Below, in pieces: positions 29,901 to 37,827 of a DNA stretch of 64,000 bases. Position numbers and translations under genes: made by a program. The notes beneath the pieces are model-generated. The model was not told the origin of the DNA. It saw nothing but the letters and a program-made list of their open reading frames with translations, and made no database searches. Each line of letters begins with the position of its first letter. The first letter of the stretch is position 1. The stretch comes from an uncultured Saprospiraceae bacterium (GTDB lineage: Bacteria; Bacteroidota; Bacteroidia; Chitinophagales; Saprospiraceae), in contig CALEYL010000075.1 of NCBI GenBank assembly GCA_937926205.1, forward strand, positions 62,001-126,000, read 5' to 3'.

Positions 29901-30191
29901 TTCACTGGGTTCATATTTATAAATAATAATTTGATTGTTTTGAATAGACTTTATATCCTTGAATGCATACAAATATCGGCTATTTGCAAACCACTGGCTT
30001 TCCATTAAGAATGTAAGTAGATATGACTTAGGGGTTTTAAGGGACAATTCGTCTGTAAAAAATACTTTATAGACCCAATCATTGTCATGGAACACTACAG
30101 ACGTTGCCCCTTTGCCCAAATAATAATATTCTCTTTTCTCTGTAGTCAGAGTATCCAACAATGACAAGGCTATCTCCTTTCTTGAACTCAT
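26898..30191 (-). CDS. Four-domain fusion: kinase-like, two glycosyltransferases, radical SAM
   Basis: A 1097-residue protein. Residues about 15-200 look like a protein-kinase/APH fold: GKGATSVVF glycine loop, FKDVKPKNFI in place of HRDxKPxN, and FIDYDPD in place of DFG. A first GT-A glycosyltransferase (about 300-540) has ILQVDCDAMIG. A second GT2 domain (about 565-790) has VVVSCFRN and AILDSDDALIG (DxD). The last 240 residues are radical SAM: IDITYECNLKCINCNR gives CxxxCxxC and INILGGEPTIH the GGEP motif. A cysteine-rich tail (SYC...YYPCGV...FCRYCGNF) suits auxiliary Fe-S clusters. The overlaps with genes on both sides indicate an operon. Function unknown; modification of a glycosylated small molecule or peptide is inference. 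Confidence 0.8.
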   Translation of the reverse strand: MSSRKEIALSLLDTLTTEKREYYYLGKGATSVVFHDNDWVYKVFFTDELSLKTPKSYLLTFLMESQWFANSRYLYAFKDIKSIQNNQIIIYKYEPSEPCLHFEKDEILDFLVECWQYKVIFKDVKPKNFIRVKGYLKFIDYDPDAYTDNLFLNMAARAFIYCKFPNGEASYLQKLCRSAINQFDLPELEGIQDFLNRLFAKIIFEESKAAFIVPKNEDTYKALESWADWQSADADDANLSFSIPYDEKFNPEVAFFEALQKGYFLQKCTFGQVSLDVKNYFAPDCLYISLVRLKQPKYKVSLVIKACAQDSEIIYEAVKHIVRQTASPDIIAERILALDIRQSDFLREYNKSGSWELLVAEAQRLIDNKIIDSYIFPTEKEIQAVNLKWFGLETGQTHSIKKVPIASQLFALEQAKHDFILQVDCDAMIGRKDVKHSFLDDMMAEFEKSEKVVSVGFNIYKGEQASFTPYFGFENGGFVPEVRFCLLHRRRIEKLLPLPNEVTEDGLKLTWYRSLEIGQKETGTCSIRGGHSNAFFIHPQNFKKTDKDVWFTILDRVAQLQIPDLQTGEFDLAGDFYDWTGPKRNEKLVVVSCFRNISLARFLRFWHSLISQEFQEWGLVLIDDASENGISRFIREMLKPFQSKVTFIQNRFRIGVAQNTWKAIHYFLQNQESVVAILDSDDALIGKKSLKNIFEKYAYFNADVVIGKMFRTDKIHAHYKYTPNFVNPRLYGGNVWQHVRTFKKYLFDSLGFEDLKIPSKSQRVEDVLLSRRFSQKMMFPEHCWDYTYMVPIVEMAENPMWENHFNVYHDRSTINTPEVKSRKEEIIAEILSKPPKSPKDVFKGRKTFLPNLKKIEIDITYECNLKCINCNRSSTQAPIKEGMSLELIQAFVRESIELGKKWELINILGGEPTIHRDFLAIVEEILNNYVISFSPETILQVTSNGYGELVQERLRQLPHHPQLIIDYASFKDDKVVAYFSPFNDAPIDHPEINQHEYHKGCWVTSYCGIGLNQLGYYPCGVAGGIDRIFELNLGVKSLKDVDESIANLLDTFCRYCGNFSSYAVNQGNFIPRNEKAALTKPVMSETWKHQYRKYNEK

Positions 30192-30940
30192 GCTTTCATT
30201 TTCCTTTTAAAAAATTCATACAACTCAGCCCTATTCTTTTGATGCGCCTCCTTTTTCCTGTTGGATTCAGTCACCAAACCATTTAAGGAATAGATACAGT
30301 ACAAAAAATCTTCTGCAAGATGGATTTTAAGCCGGTCTTTTTCTAAAAGCAGCAATACCGAAAACCAATGGTCTTCGGCACTGTCCCTGGGAGGATAAAG
30401 TATCTGGACTGACGGCCTGATGAAAGTATTGCATGAAGGCAATTCCGCCCTGGGGTTGCCCTGGCTCATTTCCAATAATCTTTGCAGTAGATAGTCATCC
30501 TCCAACATCCTTTGGTCTGCCCTGTTTTCCCATTCCAAAATTTCACCATCGCGCTGTTGTTTGTTTCCTGCCATGAAGACATCAAAATCCGTTTCCTCAA
30601 ATATAGACTCAATCCGGGCCATCGTATCATCCTGCCATAAAACGTCGTCCGTATCCAACCTGCCAATCAGCACGCATCCGGGAATGTATTTCCGGGCATA
30701 ATCGTACAGGTAATTCCTGCACTGATAGATTTTGCCAAAGCTGAACTCTAATATTTTGATGCCCGGATGTGGTAAAAAAGACCCAACGATTTGCATAGAG
30801 TCGTCTGTGGAATTATCGTTCCCAATTAGCAGCACCAACTCCCTTTTTACCCCTTTTTGCCTGACAAAAGAAGCAATGGCGTCACCCACCGTCTCCCTGG
30901 CATCTTTTAATGGCATGGTAATGACAATACACTCTTTCAT
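30188..30940 (-). CDS. Family 2 glycosyltransferase
   Basis: A 250-residue GT-A enzyme. The N-terminus MKECIVITMPLKDARETVGDAIASFVRQ and LLIGNDNSTDDSMQI are the nucleotide-binding start of GT2 enzymes, and LIGRLDTDDVLWQDD is the metal-binding DxD. No membrane segment is visible, so it is likely cytosolic. Donor and acceptor are unknown. It overlaps the fusion gene downstream and the other glycosyltransferase upstream by 4 bp each, so the three are translationally coupled. Confidence 0.85.
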   Translation of the reverse strand: MKECIVITMPLKDARETVGDAIASFVRQKGVKRELVLLIGNDNSTDDSMQIVGSFLPHPGIKILEFSFGKIYQCRNYLYDYARKYIPGCVLIGRLDTDDVLWQDDTMARIESIFEETDFDVFMAGNKQQRDGEILEWENRADQRMLEDDYLLQRLLEMSQGNPRAELPSCNTFIRPSVQILYPPRDSAEDHWFSVLLLLEKDRLKIHLAEDFLYCIYSLNGLVTESNRKKEAHQKNRAELYEFFKRKMKA

Positions 30941-31785
30941 CTTTCTTCAATCGGTTGATATTTAAAAAGAGCCCTGGCCCTGGCAACTGAGTCCCGGTAA
31001 GCTTCCGATGAAAATGCATATCTGTATTTTTGATAAAATAAATCCAGTCCCTGCTGTTTTCTTATCAGATTGCTATTCACTTTTTCCCGGTCGTGGTTGT
31101 AATGCACCACGCCAATATTCTCCAGCACCCTGACAATCCAGCCTGATTCCTTTTGCTTTTGTACTTCCCACAAAAAACGAATCATCAAATCCCGGTCTGT
31201 CGTATTGGGCAGGGTCTCATCGAAGCCACCAATATTAACCAAACAGGATGTTCTGAAAAACATATTGCTGCCCTGCACTCCCGGATTCCCCACAAAAAAA
31301 TTTTCGGGCGTCAAACTCGCCTCTGTCAATGGCAAGTGCATATCACTGTCGTCCCAATTTTTCCAGTATAATCTCTGAAAAACAGCGACAGTCTGCCCTT
31401 CCGCAGCAGTCAGGCAATCGGCAAGGTGGTGGGGCAGGTATTCATCGTCATCGTCCAAAATGCTGACAAACCCATTTGGATTCAACCGAAAGGCTTCCTC
31501 AATGCCCGTATTCCAAGCTCCCGTACCCGACATGAACCGGGTGCGTCCATTGCGCATCACCCGGGTAGGAAAATCCTCCTCCGACAAATTCAATTCACTC
31601 CTTAGTGCGCTCACTTTTTTGCAAAGGCAATCAAATTCCGCTGCTGCTTCATTGTCATCCACAATCAGGACGGCCACTTTACGGCCATCTATGCCTTCTT
31701 GCCGGTAGACCGACGGCAGGCTCCGTTTGATGAGCCAGGTTGTCCGTTGGAAGGAGGTGGCGATGAGTATGGTGAGGTGTGGCAT
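30937..31785 (-). CDS. Family 2 glycosyltransferase
   Basis: A 282-residue GT-A enzyme when started at MPHLTILIATSFQR (31785); an upstream ATG at 31854 would add 23 basic residues unlike a GT start. VAVLIVDDNEAA and GFVSILDDDDEYLPHHLADC carry the nucleotide and metal motifs; NIGGFDETLPNTTDRDLMIRFL is the typical acceptor-site/catalytic region. First gene of the GT-GT-fusion-queC set, with 147 bp upstream of it that could hold a promoter. Confidence 0.85.
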   Translation of the reverse strand: MPHLTILIATSFQRTTWLIKRSLPSVYRQEGIDGRKVAVLIVDDNEAAAEFDCLCKKVSALRSELNLSEEDFPTRVMRNGRTRFMSGTGAWNTGIEEAFRLNPNGFVSILDDDDEYLPHHLADCLTAAEGQTVAVFQRLYWKNWDDSDMHLPLTEASLTPENFFVGNPGVQGSNMFFRTSCLVNIGGFDETLPNTTDRDLMIRFLWEVQKQKESGWIVRVLENIGVVHYNHDREKVNSNLIRKQQGLDLFYQKYRYAFSSEAYRDSVARARALFKYQPIEER

Positions 31786-31931
31786 AGAAGAGTTATGCAA
31801 TTTTATTTTATTCCATTTACTCCGTTTTATCTTCATGTTTGCCGCACATCTCAAAACTCAGTTGGTAGTTCCGATGTGTTCCAGGATGGAGGCTTGAACT
31901 TCTTTGGGTAGTGTAAGAATAGCTTAGATAC

Positions 31932-32234
31932 TCAACTTAGATTCTTTTCTTCGCGACTGAGGAATCCTGAGACTAACAGCCCAATTCCCACGACTACATC
32001 CACAATATTCCATAACTCCCTTCCAAGAGTAATTTTAAAAAATGGTTGAAATAACAACGCAAGGCATCCGTAAATTAGCATTTCCGTTTGTCTACCTTGT
32101 CCGTTTGCCTTGAAAGCCAATATAGCAAAACCTATAAAACCTAAAAACCTTACGAATTGATAATAGCCGTATGGCATATCGGCCAAGCAGGCAAAAAAAA
32201 GAATAGCCAATACCATTTTGATGGTATTTGTCAT
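31932..32234 (-). CDS. Small membrane protein (DUF6804-like)
   Basis: A 100-residue protein with three or four hydrophobic helices (MVLAILFFACLADMPYGYYQFVRFLGFIGFAILAFKA; LIYGCLALLFQPFFKITLG; IVDVVVGIGLLVSGF). The PYGYYQFVR and FQPFFKI...WNIVDVVVG pattern recalls the DUF6804 family of small Bacteroidota membrane proteins. It overlaps the TerB-like gene by 4 bp and is probably the last gene of the Hsp70-TerB operon. Function unknown. Confidence 0.7.
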   Translation of the reverse strand: MTNTIKMVLAILFFACLADMPYGYYQFVRFLGFIGFAILAFKANGQGRQTEMLIYGCLALLFQPFFKITLGRELWNIVDVVVGIGLLVSGFLSREEKNLS

Positions 32235-32758
32235 TGTCTTTCTAAATTGTCAAGTGATGAAGTATCTAAGCTGATAAGCTCAAATTGAGGCAACTCCGCT
32301 GTTTCTAAAAATTGCGCTGTCATTTTGTCAAGGATTGATTCCGTAACAATATCTTCTTCTAAAAACATTTCTATGTCAGGAAATACTTTTAGAATTGCTT
32401 CATCAGTTAATTTTAGACGATGTCTGATATTTTTAAAAAATTTGATTTCGGAATACTCTACCTGTTCGTCCGCATTGATTGTTTGAATAGCAAAGTCAAT
32501 CAACATAAGCTCCTCTTTTTCAGTTAATTCAGCTTCATCAAGTAACCCAAAGTAATACTGAATAAACTCCTTACCTCCTGTATTAATCTTGATTACAAGA
32601 TGATTGATTTCCTCTTGAAAGTTTAGATTTTCAAACAAAGGTGATGTCTCACACATTGATTTAATCAGAGCAATTTCTCTTTGGTCAATGTGCCCGTCCG
32701 ATGCCATGCAGCAAAAAGCTGTTTTTAGCAATAGTTTATCAAAAGTTATTAAATCCAT
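32231..32758 (-). CDS. TerB-like tellurite-resistance domain protein
   Basis: A 175-residue, acidic, all-helical protein. LLLKTAFCCMASDGHIDQREIALIKSMC and LTEKEELMLIDFAIQTINADEQVEYSEIKFFKNIRHRL are two halves of the TerB fold, with the acidic metal-binding patches (ASDGHID; NADEQVEYSE) of that family. TerB proteins link metal or stress sensing to membrane-associated complexes. It starts 2 bp after the kinase-AAA+ gene and overlaps the next gene, so it belongs to the same operon. Confidence 0.85.
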   Translation of the reverse strand: MDLITFDKLLLKTAFCCMASDGHIDQREIALIKSMCETSPLFENLNFQEEINHLVIKINTGGKEFIQYYFGLLDEAELTEKEELMLIDFAIQTINADEQVEYSEIKFFKNIRHRLKLTDEAILKVFPDIEMFLEEDIVTESILDKMTAQFLETAELPQFELISLDTSSLDNLERQ

Positions 32759-32760
32759 AT

Positions 32761-34575
32761 TTATATTTTTTTTGTTTTAAACCCTATTTGTGGTCTTTCA
32801 TTTATTTGTTCGGTATTCTCTCCCTCCATTTTCGCCTTTATGCCTTCGTACTTCTTAAGTTCTTGTAATGAAACAGATGGTTTTGTGTTTTTCACTACCT
32901 CTTCCAAAATCTTCATTGAAATACGAGATTTAGTCTTCAAAGCAAGCCTTGATACTTCATTTACTATGAATTCAATGTCTGCTGTTACATAGTTCTCCGT
33001 CAGGTTTGAAAGCCTTTCATAATCTATCCCGAAATCTAAAGGACGATTTTTTAAATACATTTCAAATATTGATTTTCTCGCTTCAAAGTCAGGTGGCGGC
33101 AAGTAATATTTTTTGTCCAGTCGACCTGCCCTGAGCATCGCAGGATCTATCATATCAGGATAGTTTGTTGCTCCTATAATAAAAATTCCTTTCTCCCCAG
33201 TTCTATCCATTTGTGCCAACATTTCGTTGACCGCACTTTTGGACATCTCATGGGCATTACTATCCCGCTTGGGAAGCAGTTCATTTATTTCATCCATAAA
33301 AATTATGGTTGGGGCATTTTTTTCTGCCTCTTCAAACATTTTCGCAATGTTTTCCTGGCTGGCATTTACCCATTTGCTTTTCAAAGTTGATGGTGTAACG
33401 AAAATGAAATTGAACCCAACTTCCTCCGCAAAATGTTTCGCAAAAAAAGTCTTCCCGCAACCTGGAGGGCCATATAAAAGCATTCCGTTAGGTATAGTTA
33501 CGCCATACTTTGCGTATTCTTCAGGTTTGTGCAAAGCATCAATTACATCTAACTGCAATTGTGCTTTTAGTTCCTTCATTCCTGCAATTGCATCAAACCC
33601 TTTTCCTTTTGCTTCCTGAGTCTTAATTCTCTTCTCATCCCTATCATCTGACTTTACTTTTTGAACGGTGTCAACATCTTCAATTTCTATTTCACCATTT
33701 AAAGCCTGTGCAAATTCTTTAGCAGATTGAAAACGATTTTCAGGGTCTTGTTGCAATGCTTTCTTTAAAACTTTTAAAACAGATTCATCAAAGTCAACTA
33801 TGTCGCTGGAAACTTTTGGAAACAAAAGCGGCTTTTTTCGTTCTTCAATTATTACATCTTCGGCTTTTGTTCTGTCGGCTCTGAATTTGGAAATATCTTT
33901 ATACCAAGGTGGCATCCTGAAAAGCAAATGATACATTACTGCCCCAACTGAAAACAAATCAGATTGAGGAGAATAAAAACTGTTAAAACATTCAGAAGCC
34001 ACATAGTTCAAATTCAAACCGTCTTTATTATAAGTCTTTGAAGATTGATGAAAAGAACGGGCAAAACCAAAATCAATAATTTTTGCTTCTGGAATATCGC
34101 CCGACAAATCAAGCATTATGTTTTGAGGCGTAATTTCATTGTGGATTATTGGCTCGGGTAAACCATGTAAATAATTCAGTCCTTTTAGAACCCCTGAAAC
34201 AATCTGCTTTAAATCGTAAAGTGATGTAATTTGCTCTCTGCTGATTCTTTCAGCCAAGGTTTCGCCAACAATGAAATTAAGCACTAAGAAACCAAATTTC
34301 TTCTCTTCAAAAATCAACTCTCCGCTGTCTTTGAATGAAACAATACTTGAATGCTTGATTGATTTTAGAAATTCAATTTCAAGCAAGTTGTTTTCGTTGT
34401 CAAATGCTGAACGATGAAGTTTGGCATAATTGAACAATTTAAGGAAATATAACTTTCCATCTGAACCCTTTATACGATAGGTTTCCGCATTGCTTCCCTG
34501 CTTGATAAAAAGCAAAACGCTGTATTTTTCATCAATAGAAAACCCTTTGGGTAATATGCCTTTGTAATCATTCAT
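32761..34575 (-). CDS. Protein kinase-like domain fused to AAA+ ATPase
   Basis: A 604-residue fusion. Residues about 15-290 form a Ser/Thr-kinase fold: LFIKQGSNAETYRI, LYFLKLF (ATP lysine), IIHNEITPQNIML and AKIIDFGFAR (DFG intact). The catalytic-loop HRD is HNE, with Glu in place of the catalytic Asp, so activity is uncertain. Residues about 330-600 are an AAA+ ATPase of the FtsH/proteasome type: GMLLYGPPGCGKTFFAKHFAEEVG (Walker A), TIIFMDEINELLPKR (Walker B), IIGATNYPDMIDPAMLRAGRLDKKYYLPPPD (sensor 1 and arginine finger). It starts directly next to the lipoprotein gene stop. It may couple a phosphorylation-like signal to protein remodelling. Confidence 0.88.
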   Translation of the reverse strand: MNDYKGILPKGFSIDEKYSVLLFIKQGSNAETYRIKGSDGKLYFLKLFNYAKLHRSAFDNENNLLEIEFLKSIKHSSIVSFKDSGELIFEEKKFGFLVLNFIVGETLAERISREQITSLYDLKQIVSGVLKGLNYLHGLPEPIIHNEITPQNIMLDLSGDIPEAKIIDFGFARSFHQSSKTYNKDGLNLNYVASECFNSFYSPQSDLFSVGAVMYHLLFRMPPWYKDISKFRADRTKAEDVIIEERKKPLLFPKVSSDIVDFDESVLKVLKKALQQDPENRFQSAKEFAQALNGEIEIEDVDTVQKVKSDDRDEKRIKTQEAKGKGFDAIAGMKELKAQLQLDVIDALHKPEEYAKYGVTIPNGMLLYGPPGCGKTFFAKHFAEEVGFNFIFVTPSTLKSKWVNASQENIAKMFEEAEKNAPTIIFMDEINELLPKRDSNAHEMSKSAVNEMLAQMDRTGEKGIFIIGATNYPDMIDPAMLRAGRLDKKYYLPPPDFEARKSIFEMYLKNRPLDFGIDYERLSNLTENYVTADIEFIVNEVSRLALKTKSRISMKILEEVVKNTKPSVSLQELKKYEGIKAKMEGENTEQINERPQIGFKTKKI

Positions 34576-35256
34576 TTATAATGCTTCTTCAGGGTTACTT
34601 GGCTTTGTGCTGAAATTTCCATTCTGCTGCAAAATCAATTCATAAGTCAATACATTATTGTATAAGGATTGTGGATCGTCTTTTCCAAAATCTTCATTTG
34701 TAATAAATCCACCTTTCATTTTTCCACCTTTCATTTCTTTTTTAGGGTTCCATCCTTTCCCATAATAGAAAAAAGCCTGATAAGTTCCATTTGGAAATGA
34801 AAATGTATAACTATCTCCCGCTTGAATGAATGCGTGTCGGACAACCTTATAATTTTTCTTTATTGTAACAACAACATCAGAATTGCTTGTCTTTACTCTA
34901 ATTTTAGAACAACCATAATCATTGCAGGAAGAGTTTCGTCCATAATGTTTGGAATAAGGTGTTGCTCCTGTACGTAAAGAATTGGAAATATACTTGTCGT
35001 AAATTTCTTGTTCTTTTCGTTCTTTCTCTAATTGGGCTTCTCTTTCTATTTGTTCTGCTTCAGCTTGTTTCTCTTGTTCAATACGAACTTGTTCCAAGCG
35101 AATAGCCTCCGCTTTTTCTTCCTCTGCTCGTTTATGTTCAAGTTCAATGCGCTGTTGTTCTTCTTGTTCCAAACGTTCTTTTCTTGCTTGTTCAGATTCA
35201 CAAGAAGCAAAGATTAGTAGCGACAAAAGAACGGTTACACTGATTATCCTTTTCAT
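34576..35256 (-). CDS. Lipoprotein with long charged coiled coil
   Basis: A 226-residue exported lipoprotein (MKRIISVTVLLSLLIFASC). Residues 22-90 are an almost pure Glu/Gln/Arg/Lys helix (repeated EQxRxE, EREAQLEKERKEQ), predicted to be a coiled coil. The C-terminal domain (CNDYGCSKIRVKTSNSDVVVTIKKNYKVVRHAFIQAGDSYTFSFPNGTYQAFFYYGKGWNPKK) looks like a small beta-sandwich of envelope proteins. It adjoins the kinase-AAA+ gene with no gap. Function unknown; an envelope partner of the operon is inference. Confidence 0.8.
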   Translation of the reverse strand: MKRIISVTVLLSLLIFASCESEQARKERLEQEEQQRIELEHKRAEEEKAEAIRLEQVRIEQEKQAEAEQIEREAQLEKERKEQEIYDKYISNSLRTGATPYSKHYGRNSSCNDYGCSKIRVKTSNSDVVVTIKKNYKVVRHAFIQAGDSYTFSFPNGTYQAFFYYGKGWNPKKEMKGGKMKGGFITNEDFGKDDPQSLYNNVLTYELILQQNGNFSTKPSNPEEAL

Positions 35257-35274
35257 ATCTTTTTTGTTTCGAAA

Positions 35275-37806
35275 TTATCCTAAAGTATCTTTTGGTTTTT
35301 CATCATCAGGCATTAATGCAATTAATTGAACTAAAATTGGTCTGATCTCACTTGTGTTTCCTGCTGTAGCCATTTGTAAGCCTTGGTTACACAATTGTCT
35401 TGCTTTGTTTGGGTCTTTCCAATGGTATGAATTAAAGTCGCTGTCAATCTGCCTAAGGAAGTGAACATCCATAGCGTTACCAGTAACGGCATTTCGCAAA
35501 TTAAAATCAAGTGCGCCAATTTCACTTATCAAGTGTTTTGCTTCTTTGGTATTTTTGTCTTTTATTACTTGCTCAATAGTTTTTTTGTATTCTTGAATAT
35601 GAGCTTCAATTTTATCCATATTCAAATCGCCATCATCACTATTGGCTTTTATTTTTTCTATCAAGTCTTCCAACTCATAGAAAGCATCTTTAAGCTCCTG
35701 TTCAACCTTCGGCCATTCTGCAACTTTTTCAGCACGGTCCAATTTTAAAAGTTCCTTTCGCAAGCCGTCAAGAATTTTCATTTTTCCGTCTGCACTTCCT
35801 TTTTCGTTTTCTAATTGCTCTTCAAGTGCTTCCAACTTTTCAGAAACTTCATTGGCGTTTACTTTTTGAGCTGTGCGTTTTGCTTTTGAAATTTCTTTGG
35901 CTAGCAATTCTTCTGTTGGTGGTTCGGTTTGTTTAATCTCAATATCTAATTCTTCTGTATGGTTTAATAAAGGGAAATAGGCACTGAATTTCATTATTTG
36001 TGACTTATCAACTTTGATAGTTAAATCAACATCGCTGCCCTCAGGAAGTAATGCTGGTAATAATTCACCACTTATTATCACCTCGAATATTATATTGTTT
36101 AAGACTGGGTTTGTTCCTTCAGCATTATGGTCTCCTTGATAAATTGGAATGCGAATGATGTCTTTAATCATTCCCGGTCTTATTGCACTCCTTGTTTTCA
36201 AGCCATTGATTACACCTGTAGCTGGAACTTTCTTAGTTTTCTCAAGACCTTTCACAGGATGAAATAAATCTTTTTCTTCTGAGTGAAAGAATTTACCTAT
36301 CCCAATATGATAGGGTAAAACCTGCATTCCTTCAAGCCCTCCAATACCTTGTAAAATGCTAAATTGGTGCGGTTGGCATTCCAATCTATTTCCTGCTTCG
36401 TCATAAACATTTATTTCAAAGGAGTTAGAACGGCCTTCAACCAAAAGCACATCAACAATTGTTGCTTTTTCGCCAATTAGTTTTTTGCCGCTTGACCAAG
36501 CACCATCAGAACGAACTACATCGGCATAAATCTTTTCAGGAAAAGTTCCTGTTGTTTTTTCTTTCAGGACTTTAAGATTTATCATTTCGTCTAATTCAAC
36601 CGTGGTAGCTTGGTATTTAATATCAAGCTGAAGTTTGGTTTTATCTCTTGTAGTTTCTTTTACTTCGTCTGATACGGAAATGGTGGAAGCGAATAAAGCT
36701 GCACCTTTCGCAACAACTGTCATTGGGTCAACCGAAGTATCAACCTTATCCGTTATTTGCTCTTTGAGCATTCTGCGTAGGATTGGAGAATAAGTCGGCC
36801 CACCAACCAAAATTAATGCTCCAAGGTCGGAACCTTTTAAGTTATTTCGTTTTAACAATTCTTTTGTAATGTCAATTGCCTTTTGAAATATTGGTGCCAA
36901 GACATTTTCCATATCTTTTTGAGTCACCAAAACATCAATTTCTGGTTCATCACCGTTCTCATCCTCAAAAGGTAAATCACCTAAATTAGAAAGTATATTG
37001 TGTGAATCTTTAAATGACAATTGAATTTTGGCTTCCTCAGCAAAGAACTTAACCGCATTTCTCAATATTTCTCTTTTGTCGGTATCTTCCAAAACACCAT
37101 CAATAGCATAGTTCTGTTGGAGGTTTGGAAGGATAATTTGGTCAACAATGGCTTCATCTAAATTTTTTCCTCCAAGCCAGTTATCACCATCGGTGTCTTT
37201 AACTGCTAAAATTCCTTCTTCTGCTTTAATCAAGGCCGCATCAAACGTTCCACCACCAAAATCGAACACCAACCAAAACCCGTCTTTACTTTTTGAACCA
37301 AGACCATAAGCGGTGGCGGCAGCTACTGGTTCTTGTAATAGTTCAATATGTTTAAATCCTGCAAGTTTTGCGGCTTGCATTGTTGCTTCATTTTGAGGAT
37401 TCAAAAACTTTGCAGGAACTGTAACAACAATAGATGAAAGGTTTTCATCCTGAACAAACGATTTTAGTTTTTTCAGAATTTCAGAGGATAATTCTTCTGA
37501 CGAAAGACTCTTGCCCATATTGGGGCATTCATAAGAATGGGTTGTTCCCATTGTTCTCTTGAACTCTATAAAAGTATTGGTTTTCCCTTTTTCAAAAGTC
37601 TTTAACGCTCTTGTATTATCATTCTTCATCACATTAAAAGCGGTATCACCCACAAGAATGTCTTGCCTTTTATTAAAGTGAATGCAAGACGGCAATGTAT
37701 CTTTTAAAGTATCTGATTTTTTAATGGTCGGAACTCCGTTTTCCATTCTCGCAATTGCTGAATTGGTTGTTCCTAAGTCAATACCGTAGTCAATTTTATT
37801 TCTCAT
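35275..37806 (-). CDS. Hsp70-family (DnaK-like) chaperone with extended C-terminus
   Basis: An 843-residue actin-fold ATPase. IDYGIDLGTTNSAIARMENG is phosphate loop 1, VTVPAKFLNPQNEATMQAAKLAG and LLQEPVAAATAYGLG are DnaK motifs, WLVFDFGGGTFDAALI is phosphate loop 2, and LILVGGPTYSPILRRML the adenosine motif. A substrate-binding-like beta domain follows, then a long helical tail (about residues 600-840) rich in Glu/Lys. It is about 200 residues longer than DnaK and lacks the usual EEVD-like end. Sitting among a J-like protein, a kinase-AAA+ and TerB, it looks like a dedicated chaperone rather than the housekeeping DnaK. Confidence 0.9.
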   Translation of the reverse strand: MRNKIDYGIDLGTTNSAIARMENGVPTIKKSDTLKDTLPSCIHFNKRQDILVGDTAFNVMKNDNTRALKTFEKGKTNTFIEFKRTMGTTHSYECPNMGKSLSSEELSSEILKKLKSFVQDENLSSIVVTVPAKFLNPQNEATMQAAKLAGFKHIELLQEPVAAATAYGLGSKSKDGFWLVFDFGGGTFDAALIKAEEGILAVKDTDGDNWLGGKNLDEAIVDQIILPNLQQNYAIDGVLEDTDKREILRNAVKFFAEEAKIQLSFKDSHNILSNLGDLPFEDENGDEPEIDVLVTQKDMENVLAPIFQKAIDITKELLKRNNLKGSDLGALILVGGPTYSPILRRMLKEQITDKVDTSVDPMTVVAKGAALFASTISVSDEVKETTRDKTKLQLDIKYQATTVELDEMINLKVLKEKTTGTFPEKIYADVVRSDGAWSSGKKLIGEKATIVDVLLVEGRSNSFEINVYDEAGNRLECQPHQFSILQGIGGLEGMQVLPYHIGIGKFFHSEEKDLFHPVKGLEKTKKVPATGVINGLKTRSAIRPGMIKDIIRIPIYQGDHNAEGTNPVLNNIIFEVIISGELLPALLPEGSDVDLTIKVDKSQIMKFSAYFPLLNHTEELDIEIKQTEPPTEELLAKEISKAKRTAQKVNANEVSEKLEALEEQLENEKGSADGKMKILDGLRKELLKLDRAEKVAEWPKVEQELKDAFYELEDLIEKIKANSDDGDLNMDKIEAHIQEYKKTIEQVIKDKNTKEAKHLISEIGALDFNLRNAVTGNAMDVHFLRQIDSDFNSYHWKDPNKARQLCNQGLQMATAGNTSEIRPILVQLIALMPDDEKPKDTLG

Positions 37807-37827
37807 ACTTTGAAATTGTTTTATTTT

